From NCBI RefSeq assembly GCF_000716605.1, contig NZ_JNXE01000003.1, forward strand, positions 186,001 through 250,000: a DNA stretch of 64,000 bases, given 5' to 3'. The stretch comes from Streptomyces sp. NRRL F-525. Lineage in GTDB: Bacteria > Actinomycetota > Actinomycetes > Streptomycetales > Streptomycetaceae. The notes beneath the pieces are model-generated. The model was given only the letters and a program-made list of their open reading frames with translations, searched no databases and was not told the DNA's origin. Below, piece after piece: positions 1 to 7,201 of this stretch. A program made the translations under genes and the position numbers. The number at the start of each line of letters is the position of its first letter. Position 1 is the first letter of the stretch.

Positions 1-1000
1 CCCCGACCCGGCGCCCCACGAGGCCGTCGTAGAAGTGACGTGGTGCGGAATCTGCGGCACAGACCTGCACGAGTACCTAGAAGGCCCCCACATGATTCGC
101 GAGGCCCCGCACCCCCTCACGGGAGCCAAGCCCCCACTCGCCCTAGGCCACGAACTCAGCGGCACAGTAGTCGCGTTGGGAGCGGACCTGCCCGGCGTCA
201 AGGTCGGCGACCGAGTAACCGCAGACCCGGTCTGGCGCTGCGGCACCTGCTTCTGGTGCACGCGAGGCGAATACCACATCTGCCCCAAGAGCGGCTCGGT
301 CGGCCTAGCCTCCCCCGGCGCCTTCGCAGAACGCGTCACCGTCCCACTGGCCGGCCTCACCCGCCTCCCGGACAACGTGAGCGACGAACTAGCCGCCGTG
401 GCCGAGCCGTTGGCGGTAGGCCTGCACGCCGTGACCCGGGCCGGCGTCAAACCGGGCGACAACGTCCTCGTCGTCGGCGGCGGCCCGATCGGCGTAGCCG
501 TGGTCCTCGCCGCCCAAATCGCGGGCGCCGCAGGCCTGTTCGTGAGCGAACCCCTCGCCGGCCGCCGAGAGATGCTGCTCGGCATCGGCGTCACCGAGGC
601 CTTCGACCCGCGCGAGACGGACGTACGGCGTGAGGTGTTCGTGCGAACGAACCGCATCGGCCCGGACGTCGTCATCGACGCGACCGGCGTGCCCGCGCTC
701 GCGGGGCAGGCCGTGTCGATCGTGCGGCGCGGCGGACGGGTCGTGCTGGCCGGGGTCGGACACGGCAGCGTCGAGTTCGACATGGGCCAACTCGTGTTCT
801 ACGAGCGGTCGGTGGTCGGCACGCTCGGCTACAACTTCGACATCCCGCGCGTGATCGATCTGATGAGCACCGGGCGCCTGGACGCCTCCGCCCTGATCAC
901 CGGCCGTTTTCCGCTCTCGGGAGGAGCCGGTGTCTTCGAGGACCTGGCCGCCGACCGGGCCAAGCACCTGAAGGTGCTGCTGACCCCGAAGGGACTGTGA
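1..1000 (+). CDS. Zinc-dependent alcohol dehydrogenase, 2,3-butanediol/sorbitol dehydrogenase type (5'-truncated)
   Basis: The reading frame is open from base 2, the window edge, so the true start lies upstream. It is a medium-chain, zinc-type dehydrogenase expected to oxidise a secondary alcohol with NAD(P). The catalytic-zinc motif WCGICGTD is followed by GHELSG. A four-cysteine structural zinc lobe (RCGTCFWC, then C in HICPKSG) follows. The Rossmann glycine motif VVGGGPIG lies mid-protein. The next gene, an acyl-CoA dehydrogenase, starts one base after the stop, so the two are probably co-transcribed. Together with the TPP-dependent E1 at 3049-5031 it could serve diol/acetoin-type catabolism, but it could equally oxidise an alicyclic alcohol for the monooxygenase cluster downstream. 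The family call is secure; the substrate is not. Confidence 0.9.
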   Translation, partial: PDPAPHEAVVEVTWCGICGTDLHEYLEGPHMIREAPHPLTGAKPPLALGHELSGTVVALGADLPGVKVGDRVTADPVWRCGTCFWCTRGEYHICPKSGSVGLASPGAFAERVTVPLAGLTRLPDNVSDELAAVAEPLAVGLHAVTRAGVKPGDNVLVVGGGPIGVAVVLAAQIAGAAGLFVSEPLAGRREMLLGIGVTEAFDPRETDVRREVFVRTNRIGPDVVIDATGVPALAGQAVSIVRRGGRVVLAGVGHGSVEFDMGQLVFYERSVVGTLGYNFDIPRVIDLMSTGRLDASALITGRFPLSGGAGVFEDLAADRAKHLKVLLTPKGL

Positions 1001-1001
1001 C

Positions 1002-2156
1002 ATGGACTTCGACCTGCCCGAGGAGACCCTCGCTCTCCAGGACATGGTCCGCGAGTTCGCGGCCAACGAGATCACGCCCCACGCGGCCGAGTGGTCCGAG
1101 AACGAGATCTTCCCGACCAAGGTCTTCACCAAGCTGGGCGAACTCGGCCTGATGGGCATGCTGGTGCCGGAGGAGTACGGCGGGGCGGGCTCGGACACGG
1201 TCACCTACGTCGCGGTGATGGAGGAACTCGGCGCCGCCGACCAGTCGGTGGCCTCCTCGTGGAACGCGCACTCGACCATCGGCACGCTGCCGCTGCTCGC
1301 GTACGGCACCGAGGAGCAGAAGCACCGCTGGCTGACCCCGTTGGCCAAGGGCGAGGCGATCGGCGCGTTCGGGCTGACCGAGCCGGACGCCGGTTCCGAC
1401 GCGGCCGGTATCGCGACCACCGCCCGCCGCGCGAACGGGGGTTGGGTGATCAACGGCACCAAGATGTTCATCACCAACGCGGGCACCGACATCAGCCAGG
1501 GCGTCACCCTGCTGGCCACGACCGGCAAGGACGCGGACGGCCGTAAGGGCTACGCGACCTTCTACGTGCCGACCGGTACGCCCGGTTACACGGTCGGCGC
1601 CAAGCTGAAGAAGCTCGGCTGGCACGCCATGGACACACGGGAGTTGGTGTTCACCGACTGCTGGGTCTCCGACGACCATCTGATCGGCGAGGAGGGCAAC
1701 GGGCTGCGGCAGTTCCTGTCCGTGCTCGACGGCGGCCGGATCAGCGTGGCGGCGCTGGGCCTCTCGCTGGCCAAGGCGGCACTGGCTCTCGCGGTCAAAC
1801 ACGCCAAGGAACGGCACCAGTTCGGGCGTCCGCTCTCCGACTTCCAGGCCGTGGCGCACAAGATCGCCGACATCGGTACGGAGTACCAGGCCGCCCGGTG
1901 GATGGTCTACCGCGCCGCGTGGCTCGCCGACCAGGGGCGCCCGCACAGCACGGAGGCCGCCATGGCCAAGCTGTACGCCTCCGAGGTCGCCAACCGGGCG
2001 GCCTCCCAGTCGCTGCAGATCCACGGCGGCTACGGGTACGTACGGGAGTCGGAGATCTCCCGCTTCTACGCCGACGCCAAGATCCTGGAGATCGGCGAGG
2101 GCACCAACGAGATCCAGCGCAATGTCATCGCCAGGGCCCTGGTCCAGGGCGCGTGA
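1002..2156 (+). CDS. Acyl-CoA dehydrogenase
   Basis: This 384-residue protein has the normal length for an FAD-dependent acyl-CoA dehydrogenase, which introduces an alpha-beta double bond in acyl-CoA and passes electrons to ETF. The FAD/substrate-contact motif GAFGLTEPDAGSD is present. The C-terminal EIGEGTNEIQRN carries the usual catalytic-base position of short- and medium-chain members, and QIHGGYGY is typical. The ATG follows the previous stop with a one-base gap, so it is in the same operon as the alcohol dehydrogenase. A convergent TetR gene and a strong hairpin lie directly downstream. Probable role: beta-oxidation of an acyl-CoA made by this catabolic cluster (inference). Confidence 0.93.
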   Translation: MDFDLPEETLALQDMVREFAANEITPHAAEWSENEIFPTKVFTKLGELGLMGMLVPEEYGGAGSDTVTYVAVMEELGAADQSVASSWNAHSTIGTLPLLAYGTEEQKHRWLTPLAKGEAIGAFGLTEPDAGSDAAGIATTARRANGGWVINGTKMFITNAGTDISQGVTLLATTGKDADGRKGYATFYVPTGTPGYTVGAKLKKLGWHAMDTRELVFTDCWVSDDHLIGEEGNGLRQFLSVLDGGRISVAALGLSLAKAALALAVKHAKERHQFGRPLSDFQAVAHKIADIGTEYQAARWMVYRAAWLADQGRPHSTEAAMAKLYASEVANRAASQSLQIHGGYGYVRESEISRFYADAKILEIGEGTNEIQRNVIARALVQGA

Positions 2157-2163
2157 GCGGGCG

Positions 2164-2197
2164 GGATCCGCGGTGCGCGGTGGCGCACCGCGGGTCC
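2164..2197. terminator. Bidirectional terminator hairpin
   Basis: A 15-bp stem (2164-2178 with 2183-2197, one G-T wobble) closes a GGTG loop in the short gap between the convergent acyl-CoA dehydrogenase and TetR genes. There is no long T-tract, as is common in Streptomyces. Confidence 0.75.
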
Positions 2198-2199
2198 GG

Positions 2200-2907
2200 T
2201 CAGCTCGCCACGGCGACCGCTTCCCACAACGCCTCGGGATCGAGGGGCAGTTCGGGCCGGGCCCGCTTGAACTCGGCGGCCAGCGCCTCGACGTCCGGGA
2301 GGTCGCCGACGGACGCGGCGAAACCGCGGAACAGGGTCGAGCAGTACTCGCCCGACAGGAACGCGGCGTCCCAGCTGCCGTCCGGCCGCACCCACTGGTA
2401 GGTGTGGTTGTGCAGGTTGAGGAACTGGAGGGTGGCCAGGTGCGGTTCGACCGCACGGAAGGTCCCCTCCTCGACGGCCTCCGTGAGCAGGCCGGTGATC
2501 AGCAGCTCGAAGTCGGAGCGCTGCCGCAGCACGATCTCCAGTTCCTTGCCGCTGAGGCTGCGGTAGTCGTGCTCGTAGACCCAGATGTGGTCGAGCCTGC
2601 GGAAGATGATCGTCAGCAGCGACTCGGACAGCAGCCGCAGCCGCAGCAGCGGGACCTCGTCGAGGGCCGCGATCTCCTTGGCGCGGGCCAGCAGCGGGCC
2701 GAGCACCCGCGACTGGATCTCGATCAGCAGGTTCTCCTTGGAGCCGATGTAGTAGTACAGGGCACCCTTGGCGAGCCCGACCGCGCGGCCCAGGTCGTTG
2801 ATGGAGGTCGCGGCGTAGCCCTGTTGCGCGAACAGGGACGCGGCGGTGTCGATGATCTTCTGGCGTCTGACTTCGAAGCCCGGCCCATGACCCGGCGGTC
2901 GTGGCAT
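2200..2907 (-). CDS. TetR-family regulator, probable repressor of the catabolic cluster
   Basis: This 235-residue protein has an N-terminal TetR helix-turn-helix (residues about 12-60, including GYAATSINDLG and KGALYYYIGSKENLL) and a divergent alpha-helical ligand-binding domain. I chose the ATG at 2907 because GGGAGAG lies just upstream; an in-frame start at 2976 would add 23 low-complexity residues. It is transcribed divergently from the fused E1 gene, and the 142-bp gap holds an ACC-N4-GGT palindrome at 3016-3033. Related palindromes lie in the two other divergent gaps of the cluster (6200, 8884 and 8991), so this protein probably represses itself and all three transcription units. Its ligand is unknown, most likely an acyl-CoA or ketone intermediate of the pathway (inference). 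Confidence 0.9.
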   Translation of the reverse strand: MPRPPGHGPGFEVRRQKIIDTAASLFAQQGYAATSINDLGRAVGLAKGALYYYIGSKENLLIEIQSRVLGPLLARAKEIAALDEVPLLRLRLLSESLLTIIFRRLDHIWVYEHDYRSLSGKELEIVLRQRSDFELLITGLLTEAVEEGTFRAVEPHLATLQFLNLHNHTYQWVRPDGSWDAAFLSGEYCSTLFRGFAASVGDLPDVEALAAEFKRARPELPLDPEALWEAVAVAS

Positions 2908-3015
2908 CTCTTCTCTCCCCTTGCCGTGACGACGTGCGTGCTGTCCCGGGGCCGCACAGGCGCCGGATCGTGGCACGCCTGGGGGAAGCAGTCCCGGGGA
3001 CGTCGCTCTAGTTTG

Positions 3016-3033
3016 CTAGACCAAACGGTACAT
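3016..3033. promoter_or_regulatory. Candidate TetR operator 1
   Basis: Read on the minus strand this is ATGTACCGTTTGGTCTAG, with the ACC-N4-GGT core shared with three other sites in the cluster. It overlaps an inverted repeat GTTTG-N6-CAAAC at 3011-3026 and sits 16 bp before the E1 start. Confidence 0.6.
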
Positions 3034-3048
3034 TAAAGCGAGGACCGT

Positions 3049-5031
3049 ATGACTCAGGCATCGCATCACACCGGCACCGGCTCCGCACAGACGGACCGGC
3101 TCCTGGAGATGTACCGGCGGATGCGCCGCATCCGCCGCTTCGAGGAGCGGGCGTCCGACCTGTACAAGGTGACGGAGATCCCGGGCTTCCTGCATCTGTC
3201 GATCGGGCAGGAGGCGAGCGCCGTCGGCGCCTGCTGGCCGCTGGGCCCGCGGGACGGCATCACCTCCACCCACCGCGGCCACGGCCACGTCCTGGCCAAG
3301 GGCCTGGACTCGGCGTCGATGATGGCCGAGCTGATGGGCAAGGAGGCGGGCACCTGCCACGGCCGCGGCGGCTCGATGCACATCGCGGACCCCGGTCTCG
3401 GGATCTACGGCGCCAACGGCATCGTCGGCGCCGGGCTCCCGATCGCCGCCGGGGTCGCCACCGCCGCCAAACTGCGCGCGGCCGGTGACGTGGTGGTGGC
3501 GTTCTTCGGGGACGGGGCGGTGGCCCAGGGCATGTTCCACGAGGCCGTGAACCTGGCCGCCGTATGGGATCTGCCGGTCGTCTTCCTCTGCGAGAACAAC
3601 CACTACTCCGAGTTCTCCCCCGAGGCCGAACAGCACCGCGCCCCGCTCTCCGCGCGCGCCGCCGGATACGGCATCGAGTACCAACACGTGGACGGCAACG
3701 ACGTGTTGGCCGTCGCGCAGACCATGACCGGGATCGTCGCGCGGCTGCGCGCGGGCGGCGGCCCGGTGCTGCTGGAGGCGGAGACGTACCGCTGGCACGG
3801 CCACTACGAGGGCGACCCCGAGCGCTACCGCCCCGCCGAGGAGGTCGCCGCCGCCAAGGAGCGCGACCCGCTGCTGGTGGCCCGCCGCCGGCTGGACGCG
3901 GCGGCGGCCGACGCCGTGGACGAGGAGATCGACAAGGAGATAGAGGCCGCGATCGATTGGGCGCGGAGCCTGCCGGAGCCCGCCCCGGAGACCCTGCACG
4001 ACTACGTCTCCGCGCCCCGCGTCCCGATCCCCGAGCCGGCGCCGCTCCCGGCCGACGCCGAGATCTTCCGGTCCATGGACGCCGTACGACTGGCCCTGGA
4101 ACACGAACTCGCCGCCGATCCAAGCGTGTTCGTCGCCGGGATCGACGTCGGCGCGGGCGGCAACGTCTTCGGACTGACCCGCGGACTCGCGCAGGCCTTC
4201 CCCGGCCGGGTGCGGGACACCCCGATCAGCGAGAGCGCCGTCGTCGGTACGGCGGTGGGTGCGGCCATGGCCGGCATGAAGCCGGTGGTCGAGATCATGT
4301 ACATGGACTTCATCGGCGTCTGCCTCGACATGCTGCTCAACCAGGCCGCCAAACTCCGCTTCATGACCGGCGGCCGGGCCTCGATGCCGCTCGTCGTCCG
4401 CACCCAGTTCGGCGCGGGCCGCTCCTCGGGCAGCCAGCACTCGCAGAGCCTGGAGGCCATCCTCGCCCACATCCCCGGCCTGACGGTGGTGATGCCGTCC
4501 AACCCGGCTGACACCTATGGCCTGTTGCGCGCCGCCATCCAGGACCCCAACCCGGTGGTCTTCGTGGAGAACCGGCTCCAGTACGGCCTCAAGGGCCCCA
4601 AGCCCCCGGCCGACCACCTGATCCCGCTCGGCAAGGCGAAGGTCGTCCGCGAGGGCACCGACATCACCCTGGTCTCCTGGTCACGGATGGTCCAAGACGC
4701 CCTGGCCGCCGCCGAGTTGCTCGCCGGGGAGGGCATCAGCGTCGAGGTGATCGACCTGCGCACGATCTCCCCGCTGGACCGCGAGACCGTCCTCGCGTCC
4801 CTCGCCAAGACCAACCGCCTGGTCATCGCGCACGAGGCGGTACGCGACTTCGGCGTCGGCGCCGAACTCGCCGCGATGGCCGTCGACGAGGGCTTCTGGC
4901 ACCTGGACGCCCCGGTCACCCGGGTGGCGCCGCCGCCGGTCCCGGCGCCGTACGCGCCCTCGCTGGAGCGGGTGTGGCTGCCGTCGCGGGACACGATCGC
5001 GGAGACACTGCGGCGGATCGCCGCGGTCTGA
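3049..5031 (+). CDS. Fused alpha/beta E1 component of a TPP-dependent 2-oxoacid/acetoin-type dehydrogenase
   Basis: This 660-residue protein joins the alpha subunit (residues about 10-320) and the beta subunit (about 345-660) of an E1 dehydrogenase, which are usually separate polypeptides. The thiamine-diphosphate motif begins GDGAVAQG and ends with the NN pair in CENNHYSE. The beta part carries typical IDLRTISPLD and FGVGAELAA segments. E1 enzymes decarboxylate a 2-oxoacid, or cleave acetoin, and pass the acyl unit to an E2. No E2 or E3 gene is present in this window, so partners must be elsewhere, or upstream of the truncated first gene. The nearby butanediol-type dehydrogenase makes an acetoin-type substrate possible; branched-chain or other oxoacids remain alternatives. 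It is divergent from TetR and preceded by a candidate operator. Confidence 0.88.
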   Translation: MTQASHHTGTGSAQTDRLLEMYRRMRRIRRFEERASDLYKVTEIPGFLHLSIGQEASAVGACWPLGPRDGITSTHRGHGHVLAKGLDSASMMAELMGKEAGTCHGRGGSMHIADPGLGIYGANGIVGAGLPIAAGVATAAKLRAAGDVVVAFFGDGAVAQGMFHEAVNLAAVWDLPVVFLCENNHYSEFSPEAEQHRAPLSARAAGYGIEYQHVDGNDVLAVAQTMTGIVARLRAGGGPVLLEAETYRWHGHYEGDPERYRPAEEVAAAKERDPLLVARRRLDAAAADAVDEEIDKEIEAAIDWARSLPEPAPETLHDYVSAPRVPIPEPAPLPADAEIFRSMDAVRLALEHELAADPSVFVAGIDVGAGGNVFGLTRGLAQAFPGRVRDTPISESAVVGTAVGAAMAGMKPVVEIMYMDFIGVCLDMLLNQAAKLRFMTGGRASMPLVVRTQFGAGRSSGSQHSQSLEAILAHIPGLTVVMPSNPADTYGLLRAAIQDPNPVVFVENRLQYGLKGPKPPADHLIPLGKAKVVREGTDITLVSWSRMVQDALAAAELLAGEGISVEVIDLRTISPLDRETVLASLAKTNRLVIAHEAVRDFGVGAELAAMAVDEGFWHLDAPVTRVAPPPVPAPYAPSLERVWLPSRDTIAETLRRIAAV

Positions 5032-5040
5032 ACGGGACGT

Positions 5041-5081
5041 ACGACGGGAGGGCCCCCGGAATTCCGGGGCCCTCCCGTCGT
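5041..5081. terminator. Bidirectional terminator hairpin
   Basis: A GC-rich inverted repeat of about 18 bp per arm, with one bulged C, is centred on GGAATTCC. It fills the gap between the convergent E1 and cyclase-family genes. Confidence 0.8.
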
Positions 5082-5091
5082 GGATCAGCCG

Positions 5092-6141
5092 TCAGACGGT
5101 CGCGACCGGCGTGAGCGGACTGCCCTGCGTCCCCGGCAGGTTGAGCGGGGGCGCGGTGAGGAGGAAGCGGCTGCGGTCGTGCTCGCGCAGCCAGGCCGCC
5201 AGCTTCTCCAGGTACCACAACTCGCCGAGCGGGACGCCCAGTTTGAAGAGGCAGAGGTTGTGGATCGGGAGCAGCGAGTGCGGGGTGTTGTCCTCGGGGC
5301 CGACGCCCACGCCCTCGACGGCGTAGTTGTCCGAGACCAGCGCGGAGATCTGCGACTCGGCGATCCACTCCAGCAGCGCCGGGTCGAACGCGTCGAGGTA
5401 GGAGGCCGTGGTGTGGATGCCCACGGGGTCCGGGTTCTTGCCCCAGGCCATCACCGCGGTGTCGAAACCGGTGTGCAGGAGGAGCATGTCACCGGGCTCG
5501 ACGACGATGTTGTCCGCCGCCATGATCTCCTGAAGCGTCTTCAGGTTGACCGGCTGCCAGGCGTTGCCCAGGTGGTGGGCCAGGTCGACCAGGACGCCCC
5601 GGCCCTGGACCCCGTGCTCGGCCATGTGCTCCAGGCCGAGGTGGCGGGCGAAGCCGAGGGTGCCGCTGCCGTCGCCCTTGGCGTCCTCCTGCGGTCCGAC
5701 GATGTCGGTGTCGGCGCGGAACCCGTTGTAGTAGACGGCCTCGGCGACGCCGTCGCCGTCGGCGTCGTATTCCTGGCCCTGGTGGGCGAGCGCGTCCCAC
5801 TGCGTCGAGTACTGGAGCCAGAGGGTCACCACGTCGTCGGACCACACATCCGTGAGGTGCGGCGAGAAGTGCTCCCGCCCCCTGATGTTGTAGAAGACGT
5901 CCTGCTTGTGCTCGAGGTCCTCGGTGGGCCGCAGGATCGGAGGGTAGCGCCGCTGGTTCAGCTCGCTCCCGCCCGGATAGTCGAGCGGCAGGCTCAGGCT
6001 GAAGCTGATCCCGTGCTCGACCTCGCGGACCCCCTGCAGAACCTTCTCGGGGGTGAGCAGGTTGATACGGCCCAGTTCGTCGTCCTCGCCCCAATCGCCC
6101 CACGTAGAGCCCGGCGGACGCTGCTTCCAACGCTTCGTCAT
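5092..6141 (-). CDS. Cyclase-family metal-dependent hydrolase (kynurenine-formamidase-like fold)
   Basis: This 349-residue protein resembles the cyclase/putative metal-dependent hydrolase family (PF04199), whose members hydrolyse amides, esters or lactones. Visible family features are WGDWGEDDELGRINLLTPE near the N-terminus, TQWDALAHQG (metal-binding histidine region) and the GDMLLLHTGF segment. The ATG at 6141 is preceded by GGAGG with a 7-nt spacer, whereas an in-frame GTG at 6147 would sit almost on top of the ribosome site. Next to a Baeyer-Villiger monooxygenase, opening of the lactone or ester product is a natural role (inference). It is divergent from the SnoaL pair across a gap holding candidate operator 2. 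Confidence 0.82.
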   Translation of the reverse strand: MTKRWKQRPPGSTWGDWGEDDELGRINLLTPEKVLQGVREVEHGISFSLSLPLDYPGGSELNQRRYPPILRPTEDLEHKQDVFYNIRGREHFSPHLTDVWSDDVVTLWLQYSTQWDALAHQGQEYDADGDGVAEAVYYNGFRADTDIVGPQEDAKGDGSGTLGFARHLGLEHMAEHGVQGRGVLVDLAHHLGNAWQPVNLKTLQEIMAADNIVVEPGDMLLLHTGFDTAVMAWGKNPDPVGIHTTASYLDAFDPALLEWIAESQISALVSDNYAVEGVGVGPEDNTPHSLLPIHNLCLFKLGVPLGELWYLEKLAAWLREHDRSRFLLTAPPLNLPGTQGSPLTPVATV

Positions 6142-6199
6142 GATCACGCCTCCTTCGGCGACAGTCCCCGTTGACCAGCCGCCCGCATGTTATTTGTGA

Positions 6200-6217
6200 T
6201 TGTACCGATCGGTCAAC
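6200..6217. promoter_or_regulatory. Candidate TetR operator 2
   Basis: TTGTACCGATCGGTCAAC contains the perfect 10-bp palindrome ACCGATCGGT. It lies between the divergent cyclase-family and SnoaL genes and matches the other three sites of the cluster. Confidence 0.65.
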
Positions 6218-6297
6218 GAATCCGACGCGCACCCCTCCCTTTATCTTCGACTCATCAATAGACTGAGTGGTCGAAACACCCGACCTTGGAGCGAAGA

Positions 6298-6696
6298 ATG
6301 AGCGAATCCACACAGGCGTGGGTCGTGGCAGGCGTACGGGCCGTACTCGGCGCGCACACCCAGGCCCAGGACGCCGGCCGCACCGACGACGTCGTCGCGC
6401 AGTACGCGCCCGACGGCGTCCTGGAGATCCCGGGCATGGACCCGGTCGAGGGGCGCGACGCGATCCACGCGGCCTTCAAGGGCTGGGAGCCGGTCCGGCC
6501 GCAGCTCCACCTGGTCACCAACACCGTCGTGACGTCCACGGGCGAGGACGAGGCCCGCGCCCTGAGCGACGTGGTCTTCCTCCAGCGCGGCGACGCGGGC
6601 TGGGCGGTGGGCGTGGTCGGGCACTACGACGACACCCTGCGCCGGCACGACGGCACCTGGCTGCTGCAGCACAGGAAGACCACGTACCAGGCGTAA
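6298..6696 (+). CDS. SnoaL/NTF2-like protein, copy 1
   Basis: This 132-residue protein has the size and pattern of the NTF2-like fold (SnoaL_4 type): an N-terminal helix with AQDAGRTDD, then DGVLEIPGMDPVEGRDAI, and a C-terminal beta meander ending in RKTTYQA. Members include isomerases, epoxide hydrolases and polyketide cyclases. GGAG precedes the ATG. It is followed 50 bp later by a close paralogue of identical length. In this cluster the fold could act as an isomerase or epoxide/lactone-processing enzyme. Active-site residues cannot be assigned reliably by eye, so the activity is open. Confidence 0.8.
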   Translation: MSESTQAWVVAGVRAVLGAHTQAQDAGRTDDVVAQYAPDGVLEIPGMDPVEGRDAIHAAFKGWEPVRPQLHLVTNTVVTSTGEDEARALSDVVFLQRGDAGWAVGVVGHYDDTLRRHDGTWLLQHRKTTYQA

Positions 6697-6746
6697 CTGC
6701 CGTCCCCCACAGCCTTCTTGACCTTCCTTCCCGACCCTGGAGTGAG

Positions 6747-7145
6747 ATGACCACCACGATCGACGCGTCCGTCACCGCGGCCGTACAGACCGCCATCGCC
6801 GCCTACGCCCAGGCCCTGGACGCCGGACGGACCGACGACATCGCCGACCTGTACACGGCGGACGGTGTCGCCGAGATAGTCGGCATGGCCAAGTTCGAGG
6901 GCCGCGAGGCGATCCGGCAGGGCTTCGGCGGATTCGCGCCCCAGGCACCGCAGTTGCACCTGATCGCCAACACCGTCGTCACCTCGGCGACCGAGGACGA
7001 GGCGACGGCCACCAGCGACCTGGCGTTCTTCGCACGCGGCGACTCCGGCTGGAGCGTCCAGCTGGTCGGGCGCTACGACGACGTGCTGCGCCGCGAGGAC
7101 GGCGTCTGGCGCTTCCAGCAGCGGGTGACCACCTTCGCGGAGTAG
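6747..7145 (+). CDS. SnoaL/NTF2-like protein, copy 2 (tandem paralogue)
   Basis: This is a second 132-residue NTF2-like protein, colinear with copy 1 over its whole length. Shared segments include AQ-LDAGRTDD, the D/E-rich strand before EGREAI, QLHLI/V-NTVVTS, and GRYDD before the C-terminal strand. The start is ATG after GGAGTGAG. The pair looks like a tandem duplication that has diverged, and the two could form a heterodimer, since NTF2-like proteins are commonly dimeric (inference). It ends just before a very strong bidirectional terminator. Confidence 0.8.
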   Translation: MTTTIDASVTAAVQTAIAAYAQALDAGRTDDIADLYTADGVAEIVGMAKFEGREAIRQGFGGFAPQAPQLHLIANTVVTSATEDEATATSDLAFFARGDSGWSVQLVGRYDDVLRREDGVWRFQQRVTTFAE

Positions 7146-7151
7146 GAGCAA

Positions 7152-7198
7152 CCCGGACGCCCGTGCCGCCCACGTCCAGGGCGGCATGGGCGTCCGGG
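7152..7198. terminator. Strong bidirectional terminator hairpin
   Basis: 20-bp arms (7152-7171 with 7179-7198, 19 of 20 paired plus one wobble) surround a 7-nt loop, between the convergent SnoaL and flavin monooxygenase genes. Confidence 0.88.
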
Positions 7199-7201
7199 CG
7201 T

